Assembly: GCF_900110165.1 (NCBI RefSeq)
Contig: NZ_FOCQ01000010.1
Coordinates: forward strand, 78,073-142,072
DNA: 64,000 bases
Direction of reading: 5' to 3'
From: Lihuaxuella thermophila
GTDB lineage: Bacteria; Bacillota; Bacilli; Thermoactinomycetales; Thermoactinomycetaceae
Shown: one piece after another, positions 1 through 8,376 of the stretch
Numbering within the stretch: the first letter of the stretch is position 1
How the letters are laid out: every line of letters begins with the position of its first letter
Notes under the pieces: model-generated
What the model saw: the letters and a program-made list of their open reading frames with translations, nothing else
Databases searched by the model: none
What the model was told of the DNA's origin: nothing
Made by a program: the position numbers and the translations under genes

Positions 1-45
1 AAAAATAGGAAGGAGGGGATAATAGGAAGTGAGGAGGCGATCGAG

Positions 46-372
46 ATGGAAAAAAAGACTTACTATGTAACGGTGGATATTGGGCCGCATACAGGCGAGA
101 TCCGCGAAGAGATCAACCTGAATGATCCGCTCTACGATTTTGAGATCCAAGCCACCCCGGAGGAAATCTCCCGGCTGGAAGAACTGTTTGAGCGGACGCA
201 GGAAACGGATTTCAGCACCTTTATCAAAGCCCACATCCCCTATGAGACACGGGAACGGATGCAGGAAAGCAAAAAAGAAGACGCCGAGATCGATGAGATC
301 TACCGCATGATCTACGAGCTGGGAACGGATGAGACGAAGAAAAAAATGAGGGAATCCGGGCTGGTTCAATAG
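46..372 (+). CDS. Small acidic hypothetical protein (108 aa)
   Basis: I do not recognise this protein. It is 108 residues, charged and acidic, with no signal peptide, membrane segment or cysteine. The first 30 residues look beta-strand-like (KKTYYVTVDIG) and the rest looks helical, rich in Glu, Arg and Met. A strong ribosome site (GAGGAGG) lies about 7 bases before the ATG, which supports real translation. It stands alone at the window edge; what precedes it is unknown. A long imperfect inverted repeat starts right at its stop codon. A cytoplasmic location is inferred from composition only. Confidence 0.7.
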   Translation: MEKKTYYVTVDIGPHTGEIREEINLNDPLYDFEIQATPEEISRLEELFERTQETDFSTFIKAHIPYETRERMQESKKEDAEIDEIYRMIYELGTDETKKKMRESGLVQ

Positions 373-437
373 GCCCGGGTCGTGGAGAGCGCCTTTTTAC
401 TTCCATGTCCTGAACGTGGAACATAAGGCGCCCGGGC
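373..437. repeat. Large imperfect inverted repeat after the first gene
   Basis: GCCCGGG (373-379) and GCGCCTT (389-395) pair with AAGGCGC (425-431) and CCCGGGC (431-437), with an inner TTCCATGT/ACGTGGAA stem at 401-421. It begins directly at the stop codon of the preceding gene. There is no downstream U-run, so it is not a classic terminator; it may act as a 3' RNA structure. Confidence 0.55.
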
Positions 438-499
438 ACCCAATAAATGAAATATTCGGCAATATACGATTCTTCGTCCGCTTGTCGCCTCCGGATGAC

Positions 500-528
500 T
501 TGAACTTGGGACGGGTAGTGAATATACT
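500..528 (+). promoter_or_regulatory. SigA-type promoter of the Bax-inhibitor-1 family gene
   Basis: TTGAAC (500-505) and TATACT (523-528) are separated by 17 bases. The start codon lies 40 bases downstream. Confidence 0.6.
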
Positions 529-568
529 GAATGTGAGATAAACAATTTTCTGATGGAGGGAACCTTTC

Positions 569-1285
569 GTGGAACAACAACCACATTTTCCTGGAATGAA
601 CACAGGCACAGTCGTTCGGACTCATCAGCGCCTGATGCAAAGAGTGTTCGGTTGGATGTTTGCCGGACTGTCCATGACGGCCATCATCGCTCTTGCACTC
701 AGCATGAATCCGAACGTTCCTGCTTTCTTGATGGAAAACCAGGGTGTACTCTGGGGAATTTGGATTGCTAACTTGGTGATCGTGTTTGGTTTATCCTTAC
801 TGCTCCATCGTCTGTCCGTCTTTGCCGCCACGCTGGGTTTCTTCGTGTACGCGGCTTTGAACGGGATCAGCTTTACGCTTATTTTGCATATCTTTGATCT
901 CGGTGTCATCTTCCCGGCGTTCTTTATCGCTGCCGGCATGTTCGGGCTGTTTGCCGTGATCGGTTATACCACCAAAATGGATCTGACCAAAATCGGAAAC
1001 ATTGCCTTGATGCTGGTGATCGGTCTAGTCCTGGCCTCATTGGTCAATTTCTTCTGGATGAAGAGTGGAATCATCACCTTCATTATCTCTTGTGCGCTGG
1101 TCATCCTTTTCTGCGTGATCACCGCGTTTGACATCCAGAAAATCAAAGAGATGAGCGCACACGCGTATGAGGAAGATGCGGCTTCCAAACTGGCCATCTT
1201 CGGCGCACTGATGCTCTACATCGACTTTATCGTCATCTTTAAAGAACTTCTGTACATTCTCAACATCCTGAGCAGTGACGACTAA
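569..1285 (+). CDS. Bax inhibitor-1/YccA (YetJ-like) family membrane protein
   Basis: An integral membrane protein of 238 residues with about seven hydrophobic helices after a short cytoplasmic N-terminus, the architecture of the BI-1/YccA/YetJ family (PF01027). Bacterial YetJ is known as a pH-dependent calcium leak; YccA acts on FtsH. Which role applies here is not shown by sequence. The family's conserved end is visible: FDIQKIKEM followed by a last helix near the C-terminus (LMLYIDFIVIFKELLYIL). The start is a GTG with GGAGGG about 10 bases upstream. It is monocistronic: its own promoter lies upstream and a strong terminator follows at once. Confidence 0.88.
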   Translation: MEQQPHFPGMNTGTVVRTHQRLMQRVFGWMFAGLSMTAIIALALSMNPNVPAFLMENQGVLWGIWIANLVIVFGLSLLLHRLSVFAATLGFFVYAALNGISFTLILHIFDLGVIFPAFFIAAGMFGLFAVIGYTTKMDLTKIGNIALMLVIGLVLASLVNFFWMKSGIITFIISCALVILFCVITAFDIQKIKEMSAHAYEEDAASKLAIFGALMLYIDFIVIFKELLYILNILSSDD

Positions 1286-1293
1286 AAACAGGA

Positions 1294-1335
1294 GCCCCCT
1301 TGCAAAACCCACATGCGGTTTGTGAGGGGGTTTTT
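1294..1335 (+). terminator. Rho-independent terminator after the BI-1 family gene
   Basis: CCCCCTTGCAAAACCC pairs with GGTTTGTGAGGGGG around a short loop and is followed by TTTTT. Confidence 0.85.
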
Positions 1336-1366
1336 CTGGAGAGGGAAATACGGCCAACCATTCCGG

Positions 1367-1585
1367 TTACAGCTCATAATCGCGCAAGGTACGGATTTGG
1401 TCCGGCTGGGTTTCATCAATCACCCACCCGATTTTTTGCAGAGCGGTTTCGATCGGAGCCAATTTATCCGCTTCGTTATGGCTCTTCAACTCAAAATAGG
1501 CGTTCTTCAGGGCCGAAACGATTTGTCCAAGTTCAGGTTGAGTAAAGATTTGCTCCAGGGTATCTTGAATTTGCCCTTGCTCCAT
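1367..1585 (-). CDS. Small hypothetical protein (72 aa)
   Basis: Not recognised. It is a 72-residue helical, acidic protein without cysteines or membrane segment. A very good ribosome site (GGAGGG) sits about 8 bases before the ATG on the minus strand, which is the main reason to call it. Residues 1-50 look like two amphipathic helices. It converges on the BI-1 family gene across the terminator at 1294-1335. Function unknown. Confidence 0.6.
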   Translation of the reverse strand: MEQGQIQDTLEQIFTQPELGQIVSALKNAYFELKSHNEADKLAPIETALQKIGWVIDETQPDQIRTLRDYEL

Positions 1586-1735
1586 CTTCCGTTCCCTCCT
1601 TTCTTATCCCCTCCGGAATACAGGATGCGCACACATCTTTATCTTGATCCAAACAATCATGCGGGGTAAATTGTTGTTGATTTTTAGCCCGGATGAACAG
1701 CCATCATTTCACAGGCGGCTGTTTTATGCTTCCAA

Positions 1736-2191
1736 TTATCGAATCGCTTCAGGTCTTCTGATCATGTGCCGCCAACGAGGCGGAAGCTCATGCGACTTCA
1801 GGTGTTCAAATTGAATCAGCTTCACTTGGCCCGGCAGGGTCGGGTCGATCTCAAACCTTAAACGGTCCGTTCCCACCGGGATATGGGGGCCGACAACGGG
1901 TGTCGTTTCCAGCGTGATCAAAAAATGAAAACTGCGGGAGCCGCCCACTCGTTCCGCTTTTTTCACTTCGACTTGGTAGGGGTACACGACGGGACTGGCT
2001 GTCAGCTGTTTCGCATAAAAATCATGGACTGCTTGATCAATGTGTGGAAGGAGAAAAAGCATCAGCATATCTTGATACAGCAGCTCTTTGGATTCCTGGG
2101 GCTGATGATTTGCATGACCGGCATGGGAGGAGATGGGCAGAGTCAAAATCATGGCGGTCGATAGAAAGACAGTCATTGCGATTTTCTTCAT
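1736..2191 (-). CDS. Secreted DUF3888-family protein
   Basis: A 151-residue exported protein. The N-terminus has a clear Sec signal peptide: KK start, a hydrophobic stretch to about residue 20, and a cleavage-like SHAGHA region. The mature part (LLYQDMLMLFLLPHIDQAV, then SFHFLITLETTPVVGPH and a closing FEH) fits the DUF3888 family, common in Bacilli and of unknown function. A GGAGAG ribosome site precedes the ATG. The His-rich segment just after the cleavage site might bind metal, but that is speculation. The gene is transcribed away from the tRNA cluster. Confidence 0.78.
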   Translation of the reverse strand: MKKIAMTVFLSTAMILTLPISSHAGHANHQPQESKELLYQDMLMLFLLPHIDQAVHDFYAKQLTASPVVYPYQVEVKKAERVGGSRSFHFLITLETTPVVGPHIPVGTDRLRFEIDPTLPGQVKLIQFEHLKSHELPPRWRHMIRRPEAIR

Positions 2192-2349
2192 GTTGGATCT
2201 CTCCTGAAACTGCGTTTCTATGGTATGATTCCTTATCCTTCACTATTTGATGCGGAATGGCTTCATGTAACGGACACCAGCTTCATAAAATTTCCATTCA
2301 TGATCAGCAGAACCGACCAAAATAAAATCATGTGCCTTCGAAAAAATAC

Positions 2350-2377
2350 TTGACTCACGTCAAGTCTCCGTGATAAT
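2350..2377 (+). promoter_or_regulatory. Possible distal promoter of the tRNA operon
   Basis: TTGACT (2350-2355) and GATAAT (2372-2377) with a 16-base spacer, about 120 bases before the first tRNA. With the second promoter downstream it would form a tandem pair. The gene-free stretch 2192-2496 holds these two promoters and nothing else I recognise. Confidence 0.45.
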
Positions 2378-2438
2378 CTATTAACTGTCTTCAGCAGAAG
2401 AGACTTCAACAAATCAAAAAGAACTTCAAAAAAAGTTC

Positions 2439-2467
2439 TTGCAATATGAAACCGAATGAGTTATAAT
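2439..2467 (+). promoter_or_regulatory. SigA-type promoter of the tRNA operon
   Basis: TTGCAA (2439-2444) and a perfect TATAAT (2462-2467) with the ideal 17-base spacer, ending 29 bases before tRNA-Asn. Confidence 0.8.
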
Positions 2468-2496
2468 TGGACTTGTCGCTGAAAAATGATAAACGT

Positions 2497-2571
2497 TCCT
2501 CAGTAGCTCAATGGTAGAGCGCCCGGCTGTTAACCGGTAGGTTGCAGGTTCGAGTCCTGCCTGAGGAGCCA
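2497..2571 (+). tRNA. tRNA-Asn (GTT)
   Basis: Complete cloverleaf: TCCTCAG/CTGAGGA acceptor stem, anticodon GTT, encoded CCA end. First gene of a twelve-tRNA operon. Confidence 0.97.
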
Positions 2572-2577
2572 TCTTGC

Positions 2578-2670
2578 GGAGAGATACTCAAGAGGCCGAA
2601 GAGGACGGTTTGCTAAACCGTTAGGGGGTCAACAGGCCCCGCGAGGGTTCGAATCCCTCTCTCTCCGCCA
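2578..2670 (+). tRNA. tRNA-Ser (GCT)
   Basis: GGAGAGA/TCTCTCC acceptor, anticodon GCT in the loop TTGCTAA, long variable arm as expected for serine, encoded CCA. Confidence 0.96.
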
Positions 2671-2683
2671 GAACTTTGCAGTT

Positions 2684-2759
2684 GGCCCGTTGGTGAAGCG
2701 GTAAACACACCAGCCTTTCACGCTGGCATGCAGGGGTTCGAATCCCCTACGGGTCACCA
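2684..2759 (+). tRNA. tRNA-Glu (TTC)
   Basis: GGCCCGT/ACGGGTC acceptor, anticodon loop CTTTCAC (TTC), encoded CCA. Confidence 0.96.
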
Positions 2760-2765
2760 TCTTTT

Positions 2766-2841
2766 GGACGCTTAGCTCAGCTGGGAGAGCATCTGCCTTA
2801 CAAGCAGAGGGTCGGCGGTTCGATCCCGTCAGCGTCCACCA
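2766..2841 (+). tRNA. tRNA-Val (TAC)
   Basis: GGACGCT/AGCGTCC acceptor, anticodon TAC, encoded CCA. Confidence 0.96.
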
Positions 2842-2861
2842 TGAAAATTTTATCTCATTGC

Positions 2862-2938
2862 GGAGCTGTGGTGTAGAGGCCTAACATGCCTGCCTGTCAC
2901 GCAGGAGATCGCGGGTTCGAATCCCGTCAGCTCCGCCA
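2862..2938 (+). tRNA. tRNA-Asp (GTC)
   Basis: GGAGCTG/CAGCTCC acceptor, anticodon GTC in CTGTCAC, discriminator G, encoded CCA. Confidence 0.96.
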
Positions 2939-2947
2939 TTATCTTGC

Positions 2948-3024
2948 GGCGGCCGTGGCGAAGTGGTTAACGCACCGGATTGTGGCTCCGGCATTCGTGG
3001 GTTCGATTCCCACCGGTCGCCCCA
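2948..3024 (+). tRNA. tRNA-His (GTG)
   Basis: Anticodon GTG. The extra G at position -1 (base 2948) that pairs with C73 is encoded, as is typical of bacterial tRNA-His; encoded CCA. Confidence 0.96.
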
Positions 3025-3027
3025 TGT

Positions 3028-3102
3028 TGGGGAGTAGCCAAGCGGTAAGGCAGCGGACTTTGACTCCGCGATGCGTAGGTTCGATCCCTACCTCCCCAGC
3101 CA
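3028..3102 (+). tRNA. tRNA-Gln (TTG)
   Basis: TGGGGAG/CTCCCCA acceptor, anticodon loop CTTTGAC (TTG), encoded CCA. Only three bases separate it from tRNA-His. Confidence 0.96.
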
Positions 3103-3112
3103 TTTGAAATAT

Positions 3113-3188
3113 GAGCCATTAGCTCAGTTGGTAGAGCACCTGACTTTTAATCAGGGTGTCGAAGGTTCGAGTCCTTCATGGCTCACCA
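3113..3188 (+). tRNA. tRNA-Lys (TTT)
   Basis: GAGCCAT/ATGGCTC acceptor, anticodon loop CTTTTAA (TTT), encoded CCA. Confidence 0.96.
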
Positions 3189-3209
3189 TTACCCATCCCA
3201 TCCATGCAA

Positions 3210-3293
3210 GCGGGTGTGGCGGAATTGGCAGACGCACTAGATTTAGGTTCTAGCGCCTCTGGCGTGGGGGTTCAAGTCCCTCCACCCGCACCA
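3210..3293 (+). tRNA. tRNA-Leu (TAG)
   Basis: GCGGGTG/CACCCGC acceptor, anticodon TAG, long variable arm, encoded CCA. Confidence 0.96.
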
Positions 3294-3304
3294 GCATAGA
3301 TCGA

Positions 3305-3391
3305 GCGGTCGTGGTGGAATTGGCAGACACGCTATCTTGAGGGGGTAGTGGCCGTATGGCCGTGCGAGTTCGAGTCTCGCCGACCGCACCA
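3305..3391 (+). tRNA. tRNA-Leu (GAG)
   Basis: GCGGTCG/CGACCGC acceptor, anticodon loop TTGAGGG (GAG), long variable arm, encoded CCA. Confidence 0.95.
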
Positions 3392-3415
3392 TATCACTTC
3401 CATCCATTGGTTTTT

Positions 3416-3492
<77 letters not shown>

Positions 3493-3517
3493 TTTATATG
3501 GAAGAACCTCATAATCT

Positions 3518-3591
3518 GCGGGTGTAGTTCAGTGGTAGAACATCGGCCTTCCAAGCCGAATGCGAGGGTTCGATTCCCTTCACCCGCTCCA
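3518..3591 (+). tRNA. tRNA-Gly (TCC)
   Basis: GCGGGTG/CACCCGC acceptor, anticodon loop CTTCCAA (TCC), encoded CCA. Last tRNA of the operon. Confidence 0.96.
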
Positions 3592-3598
3592 AACGAGA

Positions 3599-3640
3599 AT
3601 GGATCGCGGCACCTGCTGCGGTCCATTATTTTTTATTTTT
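3599..3640 (+). terminator. Terminator of the tRNA operon
   Basis: ATGGATCGC pairs with GCGGTCCAT around a 10-base loop, followed by a T-rich run. It sits between tRNA-Gly and thiL, so thiL is likely transcribed partly by read-through or from a weak internal promoter. Confidence 0.8.
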
Positions 3641-3663
3641 TATGGAGAAAAGGGGAATCGGGC

Positions 3664-4656
3664 GTGAACGATGAATTTGCATTCATTCGCTCCATGCTTG
3701 CCGGGCGTACCCGTTGGAGCGGGCGGATCGAAGTGGATGTGGGGGACGATGCGGCAGTGGTCCTCCCGTCTTCCGGGCGGTCGCTGGTCATGACCTGTGA
3801 TACGATGGTGGAAACGGTTCATTTCTTGCGTGAAACGATGATGGGGCAGGACATCGGCTGGAAGTTGATGGCTTCCAATCTGAGTGATATAGCGGCGATG
3901 GGGGCCGTCCCCACTTTTGCCCTTTTGTCGGTAGCGGTTCCGCCCGGCTGGCCAATGAGTGAAATCGAGGAAATTTATCGAGGATTGTACGAATGTGCCG
4001 ACCGGTATCATGTTACACTGATGGGAGGAGATACGGTGCGCACACCCGGTCCCCTTCTTCTTACCCTGACTCTGTTGGGGGAGGGAATGCCGGGAAAAGC
4101 CTTGCGCCGTTCTGCGGCCCAACCGGGAGATCTCATCTTTGTCACCGGTACCTTGGGGAATTCTGCGGCCGGTCTGTCTCTGTTGCTTCATCAACCTGCT
4201 ATGAAAAGCAGGTTTCCCGCCCTCATTCAAGCGCACTGCCGGCCGGTTCCGCAACTGGAGATCGGAAAATGGCTCGCGGAATGCGGATTACATCCTGCGT
4301 GTGATGACGTCAGCGACGGCCTGGCCCAGGAAGCGTGGGAAATCGCAGAGGCAAGCCGGGTAAGACTCGTCATTGAGCAAGAAAAACTCCCGCTATCCGA
4401 CGAGTGTGTGCAGTTCGCGCGGGAGATGAACAAGAACCCCTATGATTGGGCCTGGTATGGCGGGGAAGATTATCAACTGATCGGCACGATTCATCCAAAG
4501 GGATGGGAAGGCCTCAAGAGAATCGCGGCCGAATTAAAAGTGCCCGTCACCGTGATTGGAAAAGTGGAGGCAGGGGAAGCCTGTGTGGAAGCAGAACTTC
4601 AGGGAAAACGGATTCCTCTGCCCAGAAAGGGTTACAATCATTTTGCAGACAGGTGA
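3664..4656 (+). CDS. thiL: Thiamine-monophosphate kinase
   Basis: ThiL phosphorylates thiamine monophosphate to thiamine diphosphate with ATP, the last step of vitamin B1 cofactor synthesis in the cytosol. The 330 residues match the family length. Visible PurM/ThiL-fold motifs are GDDAAV near residue 27 (metal/ATP binding), SDIAAMGA near 73, GGDTVR, DVSDGLAQ and YGGEDYQL. The GTG at 3664 is chosen because AAGGGG precedes it; the open frame extends back into tRNA-Gly, so upstream starts are not plausible. The gene heads the thiL-tsaE-tsaB-rimI-tsaD block known from Bacillus (ydiA-ydiE), and its stop is only four bases from tsaE. Confidence 0.95.
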   Translation: MNDEFAFIRSMLAGRTRWSGRIEVDVGDDAAVVLPSSGRSLVMTCDTMVETVHFLRETMMGQDIGWKLMASNLSDIAAMGAVPTFALLSVAVPPGWPMSEIEEIYRGLYECADRYHVTLMGGDTVRTPGPLLLTLTLLGEGMPGKALRRSAAQPGDLIFVTGTLGNSAAGLSLLLHQPAMKSRFPALIQAHCRPVPQLEIGKWLAECGLHPACDDVSDGLAQEAWEIAEASRVRLVIEQEKLPLSDECVQFAREMNKNPYDWAWYGGEDYQLIGTIHPKGWEGLKRIAAELKVPVTVIGKVEAGEACVEAELQGKRIPLPRKGYNHFADR

Positions 4657-4660
4657 TGTC

Positions 4661-5122
4661 ATGCGAGAAGCTTGTTCCTTTATCACAAAGAATGAACGCG
4701 AAACCAGAGAGCTGGCCCGGCGAATCGCCAGGTTGCTGGATCGGGGAGCCGTCCTTGCCCTGGAAGGGGATCTGGGTGCCGGAAAAACCACCTTTGCGCA
4801 GGGAATGGCGGAAGAGCTCGGGATTGAACAACCGGTCGACAGTCCTACCTTTACCATTGTGAAGGAATATGAAGGAAAACTTCCTTTTTATCATATGGAT
4901 GTCTATCGCGTCGATTCGCCGGAAGAAGAATTAGGGCTTGAAGAATACTTTTACGGGGAAGGAATTTGTTTGGTGGAGTGGGCTTCACGGATCGAACCGA
5001 TCCTGCCGGAAGATACCCTGTGGTTCCACCTGAAGGTTGAGCCGAATGGTACGCGCCGGATTCTGATTACATCGACGCATTCCCGGGCCATTCGCCTGTG
5101 TAAGGAGTTGCAAACAACATGA
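4661..5122 (+). CDS. tsaE: tRNA t6A biosynthesis ATPase TsaE
   Basis: TsaE is the ATPase of the TsaB-TsaD-TsaE complex that places threonylcarbamoyl on A37 of ANN-decoding tRNAs. The protein is 153 residues. The Walker A loop GDLGAGKTT is at about residues 36-44, followed by the family motifs SPTF (61-64), HMDVYR (78-83) and VEWASR (105-110). The ATG at 4661 was chosen because AGGTGA sits just upstream, overlapping the end of thiL; the open frame continues further back inside thiL but without such a site. The stop overlaps the tsaB start (ATGA), implying translational coupling. Confidence 0.94.
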   Translation: MREACSFITKNERETRELARRIARLLDRGAVLALEGDLGAGKTTFAQGMAEELGIEQPVDSPTFTIVKEYEGKLPFYHMDVYRVDSPEEELGLEEYFYGEGICLVEWASRIEPILPEDTLWFHLKVEPNGTRRILITSTHSRAIRLCKELQTT

Positions 5123-5856
5123 AAATGCTGGCCATGGATACTTCAACCCTGGTGATGGGAATTGCCGTTTTACATTTGGAAGAGAAACGGGTGTTGGGGG
5201 AACTGACCACCAACCTGCATAAAAATCACTCGGTCCGGCTGATGCCCGCTCTGGATCAACTGCTCGGCGACCTGGAATTGAACATGTCGGACATTCAAGC
5301 GCTGGCGGTGTCGGCGGGGCCCGGTTCTTATACGGGAATCCGCATCGGGGTGACCACAGCCAAAACGATGTCCTGGGCACTCGGCCTTCCTCTTTACAGC
5401 GAATCCAGCTTAACCGTTTTGGCGATGAACGGTTTGAGGTTTGACGGGGTGGTGGTTCCTCTCTTTGATGCCCGCCGCCGCAGGGTTTATTCCGGGGTTT
5501 ATCGAAGAGAAGGGGAACGCATGGTGGAACAGATCCCCCAACAAGTGGTCGAGGTGGATCTCTGGTTGGAGCAAATTGCAGAATTGAATCAGCCAGCCTT
5601 GTTTTTGGGGGATGATGTGGTCCGCTTTGAGGAAGTGATTCGCCGCCGACTGGGAGAAAAGGCCCGGTTTGGAACCGCAGCGGAAAATATCCCGCGGGCG
5701 AGCCAATTGGGAATGCTTTGCCGGCATAAATGGGCCAACCACGAGCCACCGGAACATGCTGATTTTTCACCGAATTACCTGCAGATGACAGAAGCGGAAG
5801 CCAACTGGATAAAAAAGCAGGGAAATGGAGAGACTTCACATGCCCAAAAAAGCTGA
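5119..5856 (+). CDS. tsaB: tRNA t6A biosynthesis protein TsaB
   Basis: TsaB is the inactive paralogue of TsaD and scaffolds the t6A-forming complex. The 245 residues begin with the ASKHA-fold phosphate-1-like segment MLAMDTSTLVMGIAV and contain the hallmark SAGPGSYTGIRIG around residue 70. No metal-binding HxxxH is present, as expected for TsaB. The C-terminal third is longer and more variable. The start overlaps the stop of tsaE by four bases. Neighbours tsaE and tsaD encode its partners. Confidence 0.94.
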   Translation: MKMLAMDTSTLVMGIAVLHLEEKRVLGELTTNLHKNHSVRLMPALDQLLGDLELNMSDIQALAVSAGPGSYTGIRIGVTTAKTMSWALGLPLYSESSLTVLAMNGLRFDGVVVPLFDARRRRVYSGVYRREGERMVEQIPQQVVEVDLWLEQIAELNQPALFLGDDVVRFEEVIRRRLGEKARFGTAAENIPRASQLGMLCRHKWANHEPPEHADFSPNYLQMTEAEANWIKKQGNGETSHAQKS

Positions 5857-6352
5857 AGGGGAAGTTGCTTTTCGTCCGATGCAGATTTCAGATCTGCCGC
5901 AGATTGAGCTGGTGGAAAACGAGTCTTTCACTGCACCCTGGCCGAGACAGGCCTTTTATAACGAGCTGGTTTATAACCAATTTGCCCATTATACCGTGGT
6001 CACGGTGGATGGAAAAGTGGTCGGGTATTGCGGCTGCTGGTTGATCCTGGATGAAGCGCACATTACCAATATCGCCATCCATCCCGATTACCGGGGGCGG
6101 GGCTTAGGTGAAGCGACGCTTACGCATGTGATGGAGATGGCCAAAGCGATGGGAGCGACCAAAATGACGCTGGAGGTGCGCGTCTCCAACACCGCTGCCC
6201 AGTCGTTGTATGAAAAACTGGGTTTTGTACGTTCCGGCATCCGGCCCAAGTATTATACGGATAACCAAGAAGACGCAATCATTATGTGGGTGACGTTAAA
6301 TGAACAGGGAAAAAGAAATCTTGGTACTGGGAATCGAAACCAGTTGCGATGA
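5840..6352 (+). CDS. rimI: Ribosomal protein S18-alanine N-acetyltransferase
   Basis: A GNAT acetyltransferase of about 170 residues that acetylates the N-terminus of ribosomal protein S18. The acetyl-CoA loop is visible as [10 protein letters not shown], preceded by the strand AHITNIAI, and the family C-terminal pattern [18 protein letters not shown] is present. I chose ATG 5840 because GGAGAG lies eight bases upstream; an ATG at 5825 has no well-spaced ribosome site. The gene overlaps tsaB by 17 bases and runs 53 bases into tsaD. The tsaB-rimI-tsaD order is the usual one in Bacillota. Confidence 0.92.
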   Translation: MPKKAEGEVAFRPMQISDLPQIELVENESFTAPWPRQAFYNELVYNQFAHYTVVTVDGKVVGYCGCWLILDEAHITNIAIHPDYRGRGLGEATLTHVMEMAKAMGATKMTLEVRVSNTAAQSLYEKLGFVRSGIRPKYYTDNQEDAIIMWVTLNEQGKRNLGTGNRNQLR

Positions 6353-7316
6353 AACCTCCGCCGCCGTCGTCAAAGGCGGAACCCGCCTGTTATCCAATGT
6401 GATTTCATCCCAGATGGATGTTCATCGCAAATTTGGCGGAGTCGTTCCCGAAGTCGCATCGCGGCGGCATGTGGAACGGATCACGCTGATCATGCAAAAA
6501 GCATTGGAACAGGCCGGCGTGTCGATCAAAGATTTGGATGCGATCGCTGTCACGCAGGGGCCGGGTTTGGTGGGAGCGCTTCTGATCGGGGTGTCTGCGG
6601 CCAAAGCGTTATCTTTTGCCACGGGAATCCCGCTGGTCGGCGTGCATCATATCGCCGGTCACATCTATGCCAACCATCTGGTGAAGCCGCTTGAATTCCC
6701 GCTGGTTGCCCTGGTCGTGTCCGGCGGGCACACCGAGCTGATATATATGGAGGGACATAATCGCTATGAGCGATTGGGGCGAACCCGTGATGACGCCGCT
6801 GGTGAAGCGTTTGACAAAGTGGCCCGGCTGATGAATCTTCCCTATCCCGGCGGGCCCCATATCGACCGCCTGGCGGCACAGGGGAATCCCGGTTATGATT
6901 TGCCGCGGGCCTGGTTGGAAGCTGATTCGCTCGACTTCAGCTTCAGCGGGTTAAAATCGGCGGTCATGAATCTGATTCACAATGCGTCCCAGCGAAATGA
7001 AGCGATTCGCGAAGCTGATCTTGCCGCCAGTTTCCAGGAGGCTGTGTTGGACGTATTGGTCGAAAAATCGCTCCGCGCCGTGAAAAGGACCGGCGTCAAA
7101 CGGCTCGTGCTGGCCGGTGGGGTGTCGGCCAACAGCGGATTGCGTGTCCGGTTGCATCAGCGCTGTGCACAGGAACAGATCGAGCTCCTGATTCCGCCGC
7201 TCGAGCTTTGTACCGATAATGCGGCGATGATCGCTTCGGCCGGAACTTACCAATATTTGGATGGGAATTTTGCCGAACTGAGTTTGAACGCCGAGCCCAA
7301 TCTTTCACTGGTGTGA
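6300..7316 (+). CDS. tsaD: tRNA N6-adenosine threonylcarbamoyltransferase
   Basis: TsaD (Gcp) transfers the threonylcarbamoyl group from its AMP adduct to A37 of tRNA. The 338 residues show the N-terminal [27 protein letters not shown] near 86, the metal ligands in HHIAGH (H117 and H121), FSGLKSAV and the late CTDNAAMIA motif. Length and motifs are normal. The ATG lies inside the rimI 3' end, giving a 53-base overlap that suggests coupling. After its stop the gene order departs from Bacillus, where the convergent ydiF follows directly. Confidence 0.96.
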   Translation: MNREKEILVLGIETSCDETSAAVVKGGTRLLSNVISSQMDVHRKFGGVVPEVASRRHVERITLIMQKALEQAGVSIKDLDAIAVTQGPGLVGALLIGVSAAKALSFATGIPLVGVHHIAGHIYANHLVKPLEFPLVALVVSGGHTELIYMEGHNRYERLGRTRDDAAGEAFDKVARLMNLPYPGGPHIDRLAAQGNPGYDLPRAWLEADSLDFSFSGLKSAVMNLIHNASQRNEAIREADLAASFQEAVLDVLVEKSLRAVKRTGVKRLVLAGGVSANSGLRVRLHQRCAQEQIELLIPPLELCTDNAAMIASAGTYQYLDGNFAELSLNAEPNLSLV

Positions 7317-7352
7317 CGGAAAAAGATGCCAATCTGAAGGAGAGGTGTACGG

Positions 7353-8111
7353 TTGAGGAAAACACTGCAACCGGGGGCCGTACATATATGGTCCGCTCCC
7401 CTGTCTGCCGCAGCTCCCGCCCTTCGGCACCTGTTGAATGCGAAAGAGCTGGAACGTCTGGACGCGTTCCGAAAAGAAGAAGATCGAAAGCGGGGGCTCA
7501 TCTCTTACGGATTGTTGCGCCTGCTCCTGGCACAGATATTACACAAAGATCCCAAAGAAATTCCCATTTCCCGCGCTTGCCCCGATTGTGGAAAAGAGCA
7601 CGGCAAACCCAGGCTGTTGGAGACCTCTCCCGAATCGATCGAGATATCTGTTTCCCATTCGGGCCAGTTGGTCGTGATCGCCTTGGCCCGTTCGGTTCCG
7701 ATCGGCATCGATGTCGAGGAAATACGGAGAGATGTCCCTGTGGACCAGCTGGCGCTTGACATTTTATCTCCATTGGAACAACGGGAATTCGCTCTTCTTC
7801 CCGAGGCCGAGAAACAGGAGGCTTTTTATGTTTACTGGACCCGAAAAGAGGCTGTTCTCAAAGCTTTGGGGCTGGGCTTATCCGTTCCCCTGAAACAGGT
7901 GAGTGTGACGGGACGGAACCAACCGCCCCGGTTAATCAGATGGGATTCCGCTCATTCCTTGCCGGATCACGTTTCAATGTTTCCTCTCTCTTTAGGATCA
8001 GGATATGAAGCCTGCCTGAGTGTGATCGGTTCGTGTCATCAGGTCCTGATGGAAGAGGGGGCCTCCGTGATTGATCGCTGGAACCGGGAAAATCACCGCG
8101 GTTTCCTTTAA
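7353..8111 (+). CDS. Sfp-type 4'-phosphopantetheinyl transferase
   Basis: Transfers the phosphopantetheine arm from coenzyme A to a serine on carrier proteins. The 252 residues carry the family signatures: SVSHSGQLVVIAL near 99, GIDVE at 118-122 (magnesium-binding Asp and Glu) and WTRKEAVLKALG at 162-173. An extra CPDCGKEHGKP segment at 76-86 is typical of Sfp proteins. The start is TTG 7353, with GGAGAGG about 7 bases upstream. No NRPS or PKS gene is seen in the window, so the target may be elsewhere or it may serve the fatty-acid carrier protein. It follows tsaD by 36 bases and ends at a terminator. Confidence 0.92.
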   Translation: MRKTLQPGAVHIWSAPLSAAAPALRHLLNAKELERLDAFRKEEDRKRGLISYGLLRLLLAQILHKDPKEIPISRACPDCGKEHGKPRLLETSPESIEISVSHSGQLVVIALARSVPIGIDVEEIRRDVPVDQLALDILSPLEQREFALLPEAEKQEAFYVYWTRKEAVLKALGLGLSVPLKQVSVTGRNQPPRLIRWDSAHSLPDHVSMFPLSLGSGYEACLSVIGSCHQVLMEEGASVIDRWNRENHRGFL

Positions 8112-8121
8112 TCATTCCGAT

Positions 8122-8164
8122 ACCGCTCAACCTTTGGCTTTGCCGGGTTGGAGCGGTTTTTTTT
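8122..8164 (+). terminator. Terminator of the thiL-tsaD-PPTase operon
   Basis: ACCGCTC with AACC pairs with GGTT and GAGCGGT, followed by eight T residues. Confidence 0.82.
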
Positions 8165-8263
8165 ATCCGTCCGGCAGGCCGGTTTCGGGTCCGGCGGAAA
8201 CTGAACTAGCCTGAGAAATGATTTTCTATTTTATTTAATACTTTAATTAACAAAAGTTACAGA

Positions 8264-8291
8264 TTGATATATTTGAGTATTCTAGTATAAT
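8264..8291 (+). promoter_or_regulatory. SigA-type promoter of the OppA-like gene
   Basis: TTGATA (8264-8269) and perfect TATAAT (8286-8291) with a 16-base spacer, 85 bases before the start codon. Confidence 0.7.
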
Positions 8292-8376
8292 GAATGATGT
8301 ATTTTTATACATTCCATCGAGTAAAATGCGCGAAAGCGGGTTAAAAGCACTTGCTTGATACAGAACGGGGGGATGA

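Noticed and set aside
4985..5839. A 284-codon open frame opposite tsaE and tsaB
   Set aside because: Pro/Arg/Ser-rich antisense frame with no ribosome site; tsaE and tsaB are certain on the plus strand.
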